Part shown: piece after piece, positions 49,587 to 58,486 of the stretch | Layout of the letters: every line of letters starts with the position of its first letter | How positions within the stretch are numbered: position 1 is the first letter of the stretch | Assembly (NCBI GenBank): GCA_016787485.1 | Contig: JAEUUL010000026.1 | Coordinates: 1 to 64,000 of the forward strand | DNA length: 64,000 nt | Source: Bacteroidota bacterium | GTDB lineage: Bacteria; Bacteroidota; Bacteroidia; NS11-12g; UBA955 | Direction: 5' to 3' | The notes under the pieces: model-generated | The model's database searches: none | Seen by the model: only the letters and a program-made list of their open reading frames with translations | Told to the model about the DNA's origin: nothing | Made by a program: the position numbers and the translations under genes

Positions 49587-50762
49587 ATGAAACTTAGCCC
49601 GCGTGCCAAACTCACCCTCGCCATCCTGTTTGTGGTGTTGTACATGCTTTCGGTTTTTGCCTGGTGGACCTATGCCCTTATTGATTACGGACACCGCGAA
49701 AAAAACCTGAGCATGGTGCTTTACAGATCAGATAGCCTGCACTTGTCCGGAGAGATATCTCACTCTCTCATCAGCGGAAGGTTTCAGGGTCCGGATTCCA
49801 TGAATTTCATTTATCATGGCAAAATCATGCAGGCGGATACTTCAAAAATACTGGCTGGAACACTGCCCCGTTACCCCAACTACGAAGTATTGTTTTTCCC
49901 CAATCAGCCTCTGGAAAAAGCATTCCGCGTAGAGATTAAAAAAAGCGTGGTTTTGGCACTCAACAAACGCCTGCAGCGGAGAACCGACGGCTGGCTGTGG
50001 GAAGGTACTTCCATAGTACTCGTGCTTATGGTGATTGCCATATTCATGTATCTTTATCTGGACCGGATTCTCACGGTAAACCAGCAGCAAAACAACTTCC
50101 TTCTCACGGTAACCCATGAACTGAAAACCCCGGTTGCCAGTGCCAAACTCGCCGTACAAACCGCAGAAAAGCAATTGCCCCAGGGTTCGGAAAGTCCGAA
50201 ACGTCTGCTCCAAATGGCAGACAAGAATCTGGAACGTCTGGGCAACATCATGGACCGGGTGCTGATGGCTACGCGCCTTGAAACCAACCGGAATATTTAT
50301 TCGGCTCAACCCATCGTGCTGGAAGAACTGGTGCATCATACCCTTGAAGAATTAAAACACAGCCTTCCGGATACTGCCGTTGTGGATACCCAGCTGGAAA
50401 AAGACCTTGCCATCACCGGAGACTGGCAGATGCTTACCATGGCGCTGAGCAATCTCATCAGCAATGCAGTAAAATACAGCAAAACCGGTGAAGAGAAAAT
50501 CACCATCCGCACATACACTGAAAAAGGCAGGGTTGCCATGTCTGTGTCAGATTTGGGTATTGGCATTCCGTCAGACGAACGTCAGCGAATCTTCAAAAAA
50601 TTTTACCGGATAGGCGATGAAAAGACGAGAAGCAGCTCTGGGACTGGGCTCGGGCTGTATTTGGTAAAAAAGATATTGCGTCAGCACAAAGCAATAATTT
50701 GGTCAGAAAACAATGTTCCTCACGGAACTGTGTTTAGAATTGTATTCAGGAATCGCATTTGA
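49587..50762 (+). CDS. Membrane sensor histidine kinase
   Basis: A 391-residue classical sensor kinase. Spans about 9-31 and 134-155 enclose a small periplasmic domain about 32-133, with no recognisable HAMP. The dimerisation helix has TVTHELKTPVASAKLAVQT with phospho-acceptor H177. The ATPase domain has NLISNAVKYSKTGEEK, VSDLGIGIPSDERQRIFKKFYRIGDEKTRSSSGTGLGLYLVKKIL. Start at ATG 49587 (MKLSPRAKLTLAILF); upstream codons of the longer frame lack sense. Paired with the response-regulator gene 21 nt downstream, resembling the Bacteroidota RprX/RprY type. Signal unknown. Confidence 0.93.
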   Translation: MKLSPRAKLTLAILFVVLYMLSVFAWWTYALIDYGHREKNLSMVLYRSDSLHLSGEISHSLISGRFQGPDSMNFIYHGKIMQADTSKILAGTLPRYPNYEVLFFPNQPLEKAFRVEIKKSVVLALNKRLQRRTDGWLWEGTSIVLVLMVIAIFMYLYLDRILTVNQQQNNFLLTVTHELKTPVASAKLAVQTAEKQLPQGSESPKRLLQMADKNLERLGNIMDRVLMATRLETNRNIYSAQPIVLEELVHHTLEELKHSLPDTAVVDTQLEKDLAITGDWQMLTMALSNLISNAVKYSKTGEEKITIRTYTEKGRVAMSVSDLGIGIPSDERQRIFKKFYRIGDEKTRSSSGTGLGLYLVKKILRQHKAIIWSENNVPHGTVFRIVFRNRI

Positions 50763-50783
50763 AGACACTTATACCCTATTTAT

Positions 50784-51500
50784 ATGAAACAATACAGAAT
50801 TTTATTGGTTGAGGACGAGGCAGACATTTCAGACCTTATCAAGTTCAATCTTGAGAACGAAGGTTACAAGGTTGTTGCTGTGAGAGATGGAGTAGATGCC
50901 TTACAGAGATTTAAGGAAGAAAGTTTTGACCTGATTATTATGGACGTTATGCTTCCTCTGGTAGATGGCCTCACCGCAACTGAAAACATCCGGCTCAGCA
51001 ATTCAAACATCCCTATCCTGTTCCTGTCGGCCAGAAACACAACACAAGACCGTATTGCAGGACTCAAGCGCGGTGGCGACGACTACCTCACCAAACCGTT
51101 TAACCTGGAAGAACTGTTGCTGCGCGTGCAAAAATTACTGGGACGCAATATCCCTGTAATGGATAACCCTTTCACCCTTATGGAGTACCGCTTCGGTGAA
51201 AATTACGTAAACTTCAACAGTTACGAAGCCCAGGGTGTATCCGGTGATTTTGTGCTCACAAAGAAAGAAGCCATGCTGCTGAAACTTTTGATAGAACACA
51301 AAAATGAAGTGGTAAGCCGCGAAAAAATCCTGCAGTCGGTATGGGGTTACAATGTGTATCCCAGCACCCGCACCATAGACAATTTCATTCTGGCGTTTCG
51401 CAAATACTTTGAAAAAGACCCTAAGAACCCTGCTTATTTCATCAGCATGCGCGGGGTGGGTTATAAGTTCAACGAAGCCAAAACCAGGTCAGAAAGCTAA
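50784..51500 (+). CDS. OmpR/PhoB-family response regulator
   Basis: A 238-residue DNA-binding regulator, cognate to the upstream kinase. Receiver domain 1-120 with D11/E12, phospho-acceptor D54 (LIIMDVMLPLVDG) and K105 region (DYLTKPFNLEELLLRV). Winged-helix output domain about 140-235 (LTKKEAMLLKLLIEHKNEVVSREKILQSVWGYNVYPSTRTIDNFILAFRKYFEKDPKNPAYFISMRGVGYKF). Its last 12 nt overlap the convergent DUF5686 gene. Confidence 0.95.
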   Translation: MKQYRILLVEDEADISDLIKFNLENEGYKVVAVRDGVDALQRFKEESFDLIIMDVMLPLVDGLTATENIRLSNSNIPILFLSARNTTQDRIAGLKRGGDDYLTKPFNLEELLLRVQKLLGRNIPVMDNPFTLMEYRFGENYVNFNSYEAQGVSGDFVLTKKEAMLLKLLIEHKNEVVSREKILQSVWGYNVYPSTRTIDNFILAFRKYFEKDPKNPAYFISMRGVGYKFNEAKTRSES

Positions 51501-54044
51501 ACCGATACTTGCTTTTACCCCGAAATTACGCACCCGGGGCTCATTCCTGTAGGTGAGGCGCCATACGGCATCCACCCGCAGTATTTTCAGTATATTTTCT
51601 ATACCGGCACTTACCTCCCAGTAAGGAAGCGTGGAAAAGGTCTTGAACTGACTGATGGGTTCGTATTCAGATCCCGTGTTGATATTCCTGGGTATAATAT
51701 CAAAATTCTTCTGCGCAAGCGTGCCGTATATGGCTTTGGTGGCAAATATTTCGCGCCATTTTAATTTGCGAAGCAATGGAACCCTGTTGAAAAGATAACC
51801 GTTCAAATGGTGCTCAATACTGCCTGAAACGCTGCGGTCTGTTATAAATTCAAAAATCCGCATCTGGTTGTAAGCCCCCGGATTGTATACAAAACTCTGG
51901 TTCCCTATGTATACCGTAAGCAAGGGATAGGGCAATACACCAAATACCCTGGAACCTTCCAGATTGAACATGGTGCGGCCAACTGCACCCCATACCTTGT
52001 TGTAATTAATTCCGGCAATGATGCGGGTGTATCTGAACTGCGAATTCAATATGCCGGGCACTCCCTGTATCACTGTACCATAGTATTCCGGACCAATCCC
52101 GGAAAAGGTAACCCGCCGGTAATCATTGGCCAGAAAATAATAACGCGGGGCATATCGGATACTCAGGGTGAGGGTGGAGTTTGTAAAATTGGTGGAATAC
52201 ACCGAAGTATCAGGCAAAACAGGATACCAGGCAAAATTGAAACTGTTTACCCGTGTGAACTGGTAATAGCGATTACCAGCAGTGAGTGAAACCCTGAGGC
52301 CATTTCGCAGGTCTGTGCCAAAATACATTCTGAAATCCCGGTTCAGGTTTACATAGTTGCTGCCCAGCAAATTAAAAGTCGTGAAGAGCCCTGTGGCATA
52401 GTTGTCATTGTCTGTCATCCCTATCTGGTCCACATCCCTGCGGTAGATAAGCCCTATTTTGCGCCAGCGCATCCGCTTGAGCATATACTCCGCATCCAGA
52501 CTGTATTTCCATTTCTGGTCCCAGAAGCCATAGGCCGCAAATCCCTCAAAATGCCATTTGTGTGAAAACTTGTACGAGGTTCGGAAACCCAGCCTTACCC
52601 GCGGCCCTTCCAGCTGATTGAAACTGACCAGGCTGTAATAGGGCCCCAGATCAATCTTCCCGAAATTCCGGTAACCATCTACCAGAAAATTGGCCAGATC
52701 GGTATATGTGCGTATGCGGGGCATCTGCAGCAGGGTATCTATCTTGGACAAAATGCGAGCCTCTGCTGCGTTCATGGCCAGGTGCCGGTTGCTGTTCCAG
52801 AAACTATCCGGCTTTGTGGTGGCGTCAGGCGCCATGGTTACCCGGCTCTCGTAAAATTTGGGCGGATGCACCGTGGTCGTGTTCACCTTTTTTGCGGTTA
52901 CAGTGATCGTTGCAACTACGCCCACAGCATTGGTACTTAGCTCTGCGGCATCTACCACAGCGCGGGTGTTTACGCAGAAATACGCACCGGACTCGGTTCT
53001 GGAATACTCCTGGGTGATGCGCAATTTTTCCAGAAAATTAATATTGGACTGGTTGTTCAGTTCCAGTGAAAGCCGCAACAGGGCCCCCGTTGTATCCTCA
53101 ATCCACACAAAACCATGAAATGCGAGGTCTTTGCTGTTTTTGGGTTCACAATAAATCTGAAATACCCGGCGGGGACCGCTTTTGTCCACGTTTACCAGCT
53201 GATAATTGTAGATAGCCATGGCTGATTCTGCAATGGGCGACAGTATTCCTTTGTCTATCACCACCTGGGTATTGTCGTAGAAATTGTAACTCACAAAACT
53301 GGAACCCAGCAATTGAGATAAAAATGTGCCGTCCTGCACCCCTATCCCCTTCAGCCGCGATGCCCTTATCACTTCTTTGGTTAAAAACGGATTGCGGTTG
53401 AAATAGTAATCGCTGATGACTTCTGAGATAAAAACCGGCAATATGGATTTCGATTTATCGCCACTGATATAACTGATGGTATCGAACATAGAACCCAGTT
53501 CCTTGCCGAATTTCCCCCGTCTCAGCTTTTCGTTGATGTTGTTAAGGGCAATGATATTCTTGGTAAAGTTTTCGCACTCATATTGCTGCAGATTGGCCGG
53601 ACTGTTCTCTTTCCGCTTGTCCTGTGCCAGGGCTATCCATTTCAGAGCCGGATTGTATTTGAGTTTTATCTCCACGGTTCCGGTCTGCACAATCTCCCGC
53701 TTCATTTCTATCTCAAGCACATTGCTCTCTCCTTTTTTCAGTGTCACATAATTCACCAGATAACCCAGATAGGTGCATTTCAGGGTATCGGATTTCAGTG
53801 AGTCTGTGGTATAGAAAAAGTTGCCCTCAAAATCTGAGTAAAACCCATAGTCGGTGCTGCCAAAGTACAGATTGGCAAATGCGAGGGGTTCGCGGGTTTC
53901 CTCTGCGTAAATACGACCCCGTATGGTGGTTATCTGACCCTGCACAGACCATACGCAGCATATCAGGGCTATTAAAACGGTTATTCTCCTCACAGCAAAC
54001 TTCAAAAATACCTTATTCAACCCAAACAACGGGCCAATGTGCAC
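51489..54044 (-). CDS. DUF5686 / carboxypeptidase-regulatory-like outer-membrane protein
   Basis: An 851-residue predicted outer-membrane protein. Signal-like hydrophobic stretch about 20-37 (ITVLIALICCVWSVQG); CarboxypepD_reg-like beta domain about 38-115 (ITTIRGRIYAEETREPLAFANLYFGSTDYGFYSDFEGNFF); then the DUF5686 region and a C-terminal barrel with alternating strands (RVRLGFRTSYKFSHKWHFEGFAAYGFWDQKWKYSLDAEY ... VKASIGLAF). The family probably acts at the outer membrane; its role is unclear. No ATG lies near the N-terminus: GTG 54044 is used here, with TTG 54020 or later TTG/GTG codons as alternatives. Confidence 0.85.
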   Translation of the reverse strand: MHIGPLFGLNKVFLKFAVRRITVLIALICCVWSVQGQITTIRGRIYAEETREPLAFANLYFGSTDYGFYSDFEGNFFYTTDSLKSDTLKCTYLGYLVNYVTLKKGESNVLEIEMKREIVQTGTVEIKLKYNPALKWIALAQDKRKENSPANLQQYECENFTKNIIALNNINEKLRRGKFGKELGSMFDTISYISGDKSKSILPVFISEVISDYYFNRNPFLTKEVIRASRLKGIGVQDGTFLSQLLGSSFVSYNFYDNTQVVIDKGILSPIAESAMAIYNYQLVNVDKSGPRRVFQIYCEPKNSKDLAFHGFVWIEDTTGALLRLSLELNNQSNINFLEKLRITQEYSRTESGAYFCVNTRAVVDAAELSTNAVGVVATITVTAKKVNTTTVHPPKFYESRVTMAPDATTKPDSFWNSNRHLAMNAAEARILSKIDTLLQMPRIRTYTDLANFLVDGYRNFGKIDLGPYYSLVSFNQLEGPRVRLGFRTSYKFSHKWHFEGFAAYGFWDQKWKYSLDAEYMLKRMRWRKIGLIYRRDVDQIGMTDNDNYATGLFTTFNLLGSNYVNLNRDFRMYFGTDLRNGLRVSLTAGNRYYQFTRVNSFNFAWYPVLPDTSVYSTNFTNSTLTLSIRYAPRYYFLANDYRRVTFSGIGPEYYGTVIQGVPGILNSQFRYTRIIAGINYNKVWGAVGRTMFNLEGSRVFGVLPYPLLTVYIGNQSFVYNPGAYNQMRIFEFITDRSVSGSIEHHLNGYLFNRVPLLRKLKWREIFATKAIYGTLAQKNFDIIPRNINTGSEYEPISQFKTFSTLPYWEVSAGIENILKILRVDAVWRLTYRNEPRVRNFGVKASIGLAF

Positions 54045-54161
54045 CTAAATTGATTCAACAACTGTGAATAACCATGATTTGACGGATCACCAACAATTTT
54101 TAATCCCCTATCCTTGTTTAATTATCGGATTCAACCCAATTTGCAACAGATTCCCCCATTC

Positions 54162-57100
54162 ATGAAATGCCTGCCATTCAAGGCCATTGTTTTAATTGCC
54201 CTTGCCACTATTTATTCACCCATTCAGGCTCAGGATACACTTACTGAGGCTGCACCCGAAGAAACACTGGTCTCTGCCATCCGGCCCCACAAATACCCCT
54301 CTCTGCTCTGGGAAGTAAGTGGAAACGGACTGAAAAAGCCCAGCTACCTGTATGGCACCATGCACGTAAGCCGTAAGCTCGTGTTCCGCCTCACCGATTC
54401 TTTCTTTAAGGCACTCTATGCCGCCGATGTGGTGGCGCTTGAAAGCGATGCGAACAAGTGGATCGATGAACTGGCAGAGGAAGGATATGGCCGGTACAAC
54501 TTTTATGGCAATTACCAGGACTATGGATACAATTCAGGATTCTATAACAGTGCATTCAAAGTGGGATTCCCGAAGAAAACATTGTTTGAATACCTGCTGC
54601 AGCGCGAGGAAGAACTGGCCGATGCCATGATGTACCGCAAAAGTGACAAATCCCGCAATTTCAGCGAGGAGCAGTTTCTGGATATGTTCATCCACCAGGC
54701 CGGCATGAAACTGGGCAAGCAGGTTACCGGACTGGAAGATTACAAGGTAAGCCGCAAAATGGTGGCCAAAAGTGAAATCCGTGACAGCAAAGAGGAAAAG
54801 AAAGATAAAAAACGCAGAAGGCTGGATTACTACGGGGAAAACGGAATTTACGAACAACTTGAAAATGCCTACCGCATGGGTGATCTGGATTTGCTGGACT
54901 CTCTGGAAACCCTGATGGCGCCCGGTAAAAATTTTCTGAAATGGATGCTTTGGGAACGGAATAAGGTTATGGTCCATAGTTTTGACAGCATTGTAAAAAC
55001 CGGGAAAGTACTGTTTGCAGGTGTGGGCTCTGCGCATGTACCCGGCGACAGTGGCGTGGTGGAAATGTTGCGGAGACTGGGCTATAGTGTGCGGCCCGTG
55101 AAAGGAAAAGCAAACAAATGGGCAGGCAAGCAAAAGGAACAGATAGACCTGATGCAGTACAAACAAACCTACAGCCAGTTTCAGTCGCCAAACGGGGACT
55201 TTAAAGCCCAGTTTCCCGGCATTCCCCTGGATTATGCACAGGGAACCATGCAGGAATATTTTTATCCGGATATGGCAAACGGCGCTTACTACTCCGTAAC
55301 CAGACTGCCCTATTACGGAGCACTCAGTTCGCAAACTCCGGCCTTTGTGCTCAGCCGCATAGACTCCCTCCTTTTTGAAAATATTCCCGGAAAAATCATC
55401 AGCAAAAAAGACATCGTCCGCAATGGTTACCCCGGATTTGACATTGAAAACCGCACCAGTCTGGGCGACTATCAGCGATACATGATTATTGCCACCCCTA
55501 CCTATCTCTGGTTTGCAAAAATGGCCGGCCAAAACAATTATGTAAGCGGAAAAAACAGCGATATTTTCTTCAATTCTTTTGAAATAGAAGAAAAAGCAGG
55601 CAATAAATGGACCACCTACAGCCCCCCCTGCGGTGGTTATGAAATCTCCTGGCCCACTCAGGTGCTGCGCCTGCGCGGAAAACGCGATACCAGTCACCTG
55701 TTGAAAGGACATATAGACCTGCATGCAGTGGATAAACAGGGCAACTATTATTTTCTGCAAAATGCAGAATTAAATGGCAACGATTATTTCGAAGAAGACA
55801 GCTTCGAACTGAGTGAACTTGCCGGCAGTCTTTACTACGACCTGAAAGGAAAAGACCTGCAACGGGAATGGATCACCGTGAACGGACAACCCGGTATTCA
55901 AACCCGTTTTTATTCTCAGCTGGCGCAGGGGAAAATGTATCTGCGTCTGTTTATTTATGGCAATCAGTTTTATCTGGCGGGTTGCAAATCTGCCGATGAA
56001 ACATCTGCATTGCAATTTTTACAATCACTGAAAACAGTGCCATACAAATACCATAAGGAAATGAGCTGGTATACCGACAGCCTGATGATGGCAAAAGTAA
56101 AAACCGTAGAGCTTGAAAACTGGGGCAAACCGAAAGAAGATGATGTTTCCGGCCAATACCAATTTGAATACAGCGGGGACGACGAAGATGCGGAACCAAA
56201 AGATTCTTTGCATATGGGTTCCCTGTTCAACAGCACATCCTACGGATATACTACCGGAGAATCTGTTTTTGTGCAGCGCAGTATCAGCAGTATTTTCGAC
56301 AAACCCATCGGTCTTGATTCCACCCTGCAGGAAATGCGGAAATACATTAAAAAAAGCAGCATAGCCATTACAAGACTCGATACCGGCAGCAAAGAAGGGT
56401 GGCAATACATAGAACTGGTGCAGACCGATACAAACAGCAGCCGGGCTGCATATAAGAAAATCATGCGCAGGGACAGAGACCACTATTATCTCAGTTGCTA
56501 TTACGACACAGTTTCAAAACTCACCCCCTTTGTAAAAGCCGTCATGGACAACTTTGAGCCAATGGATTCTGTGATGCCTTACCGCATACCAAGGAAGCAG
56601 CGGTCCGATTCTCTGTTGCGTGGCTGCCTGTCTGCAGATAGTTTCACACAGCGCATACACCGCAGCCTGGCAATGGATTACAGCGACTGGGATGCCGCAG
56701 ATGCACCTGCAATTATCCGCACTTTGGAAAAATTGAACCGGCAGGGTAAACGCAACTTTGAAAGCCGGCTGTACAGCCAATTGCTCCGTGCTCTTGGCAA
56801 TTTGCACCACCCGGATGTATTGCCCTACCTGAAAAAACAATTTTATAAGGCCGGCGATACCGCAGAACTTCAGATCCAGTTGCTCAATCAGATTTCAGAG
56901 ATTCATACAAATGAAGCAGGCCGCATATTTACAGATCTGTTGCTGGAAGAAACCCCTCTCAGCAACAGCGAGTGGGAAACCAAAGGCTTGCTCAGCAATT
57001 ACATGGATACACTGAAATATGCCAAAACCTTGTTCCCGAAATTGTTTGAATTGCTGCGCTACAATGAATACCGCAGTCAGGTGCTTACCCTGGCCGCCGC

Positions 57101-58001
57101 CCTGCTCGATTCAGGCTGGCTGAATATAGCAGCCTGCGAGCCCTATAAAAACGGACTCGTGATGGAATTCCGCGACCAGTGGAAACGCGAAAAAGCATCG
57201 CAAACACGCACAAAAAAGAGCTGGGAATGGGGAGGTGAAACGGATCCTGACGAGAAAGACAATGAGGAAAAATATGGTACAAATACGTACGAAAAAACCT
57301 CAGACAAATTAAATAACATCAACAAAAACAGCTACAGGGGAGATTATGAAAACAACGCGTCCAATGCGACCGAACAATACAACGGAAGCGAACTCCTGGC
57401 GCTGGCCCGCATCATGATCCCCTGGTACAATCAGCCCGATGTAAAGCGGCGAATGGATAAATTGCTGCTGCCTGCAAAACGGCCCGATTTATTTGAATGG
57501 ACCTCCTTTTTCCTCAAACATAAATTGCCGGTGCCAGACTCCGTACTGAACATTTTCCGCAAGCGCAGCGATTACCAGTGGGGACTGGCAGAATTCAATC
57601 AGTTGCCTGACTCGGTTTTGCTAAAAATAAAAGACCCAAAACCCAAAGTAGAATCCTTTATCCGCTACCGCAATATGGGTCCGGCCGATTCACTTGTCTT
57701 TCTGGGTACGCGCAATATCCATTCCCGCAAAGTGAGTGGCACGCTGTATTTCTACAAGCACTCTTACAAAAACAGCTATTATTCCGACGAGTGGTATATG
57801 GATTGGGTGCTGCTGCCGGAAAAAGAAACCAAAGAGCACTGGACCGCACCTGAATGGTACCGGCTGAATTACGATTACGACACCCAGCGCAAAGCAGAAG
57901 AGCAGATGAATGATGCTGTGGAAATTCTGCGAAAAATGGACCGCAAACGCTGGGAACCCCGCAACCAGGGCAACTCCAGAAGGTACAGGTACAGGTATTG
58001 A
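54162..58001 (+). CDS. Giant exported TraB/GumN-family protein with long C-terminal extension
   Basis: A 1279-residue protein. Start at ATG 54162 gives signal peptide MKCLPFKAIVLIALATIYSPIQAQ. Residues about 45-330 are a TraB/GumN (TIKI-like) domain with LLWEVSGNGLKKPSYLYGTMHVS (G65-T-M-H68) and FAGVGSAHVPGDSGVVEMLRRLGYSV near 285-310, the two signature histidine-bearing motifs of this putative metalloprotease family. The remaining 950 residues are unusual: a beta-rich region about 350-830, then a helical-repeat-like region about 850-1200 with a highly charged stretch near 1030-1080. TraB/GumN proteins are usually near 300 residues. Transcribed alone; function of the extension unknown. Confidence 0.88.
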   Translation: MKCLPFKAIVLIALATIYSPIQAQDTLTEAAPEETLVSAIRPHKYPSLLWEVSGNGLKKPSYLYGTMHVSRKLVFRLTDSFFKALYAADVVALESDANKWIDELAEEGYGRYNFYGNYQDYGYNSGFYNSAFKVGFPKKTLFEYLLQREEELADAMMYRKSDKSRNFSEEQFLDMFIHQAGMKLGKQVTGLEDYKVSRKMVAKSEIRDSKEEKKDKKRRRLDYYGENGIYEQLENAYRMGDLDLLDSLETLMAPGKNFLKWMLWERNKVMVHSFDSIVKTGKVLFAGVGSAHVPGDSGVVEMLRRLGYSVRPVKGKANKWAGKQKEQIDLMQYKQTYSQFQSPNGDFKAQFPGIPLDYAQGTMQEYFYPDMANGAYYSVTRLPYYGALSSQTPAFVLSRIDSLLFENIPGKIISKKDIVRNGYPGFDIENRTSLGDYQRYMIIATPTYLWFAKMAGQNNYVSGKNSDIFFNSFEIEEKAGNKWTTYSPPCGGYEISWPTQVLRLRGKRDTSHLLKGHIDLHAVDKQGNYYFLQNAELNGNDYFEEDSFELSELAGSLYYDLKGKDLQREWITVNGQPGIQTRFYSQLAQGKMYLRLFIYGNQFYLAGCKSADETSALQFLQSLKTVPYKYHKEMSWYTDSLMMAKVKTVELENWGKPKEDDVSGQYQFEYSGDDEDAEPKDSLHMGSLFNSTSYGYTTGESVFVQRSISSIFDKPIGLDSTLQEMRKYIKKSSIAITRLDTGSKEGWQYIELVQTDTNSSRAAYKKIMRRDRDHYYLSCYYDTVSKLTPFVKAVMDNFEPMDSVMPYRIPRKQRSDSLLRGCLSADSFTQRIHRSLAMDYSDWDAADAPAIIRTLEKLNRQGKRNFESRLYSQLLRALGNLHHPDVLPYLKKQFYKAGDTAELQIQLLNQISEIHTNEAGRIFTDLLLEETPLSNSEWETKGLLSNYMDTLKYAKTLFPKLFELLRYNEYRSQVLTLAAALLDSGWLNIAACEPYKNGLVMEFRDQWKREKASQTRTKKSWEWGGETDPDEKDNEEKYGTNTYEKTSDKLNNINKNSYRGDYENNASNATEQYNGSELLALARIMIPWYNQPDVKRRMDKLLLPAKRPDLFEWTSFFLKHKLPVPDSVLNIFRKRSDYQWGLAEFNQLPDSVLLKIKDPKPKVESFIRYRNMGPADSLVFLGTRNIHSRKVSGTLYFYKHSYKNSYYSDEWYMDWVLLPEKETKEHWTAPEWYRLNYDYDTQRKAEEQMNDAVEILRKMDRKRWEPRNQGNSRRYRYRY

Positions 58002-58040
58002 GGGGGACGTTTCAGATTGCCCGGCTTGTACAGGCAATTC

Positions 58041-58463
58041 CTATTCCCTGACTTCAATTCCCATAAAAACCGCATCCTCCGGATCTGTTGAGTCTACCAT
58101 CACCATCAGATTCGTACCCTCCGGCACTGCACCGTAGGAAGAGGTGAATTCTTTGAACGTATACTTCCGTTTATTAAATTCATATTCAATCAGAATATAA
58201 TTGCCTTTCAGATATCCGTGTCTTTCCAATTTTCCTGTAATGATTTTTCCATTCTTCCATACTTTATTTTCATATGTATCGGCGTACCATTTGCTCAGTT
58301 TGGGGCCAAAAACAAATATGGATATGATGAAAAGGATACACAGAACGAACTCCCAGAAAGGCCATTCATAAAAAATGGTATACCAGGGGGATTCGGCTCC
58401 ATCCGCCGGCAATTCCGGCTTTGATTTCTTCCTGCTTCTGTTGATTATTTTTTTACGCAACAT
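58041..58463 (-). CDS. Small single-span membrane protein
   Basis: A 140-residue protein with a basic cytosolic N-terminus (MLRKKIINRSRKKSK), one span about 31-53 (WEFVLCILFIISIFVFGPKL) and a beta-rich C-terminal domain (KNGKIITGKLERHGYLKGNYILIEYEFNKRKYTFKEFTSSYGAVPEGTNLMVMVDSTDPEDAVFMGIEVRE), resembling a DUF3592-type small barrel. Start at ATG 58463; ATG 58478 is equally possible. It lies just after the T9SS cargo gene on the same strand. Confidence 0.75.
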   Translation of the reverse strand: MLRKKIINRSRKKSKPELPADGAESPWYTIFYEWPFWEFVLCILFIISIFVFGPKLSKWYADTYENKVWKNGKIITGKLERHGYLKGNYILIEYEFNKRKYTFKEFTSSYGAVPEGTNLMVMVDSTDPEDAVFMGIEVRE

Positions 58464-58486
58464 GAATAAAACGGTCATGTTTTGGA

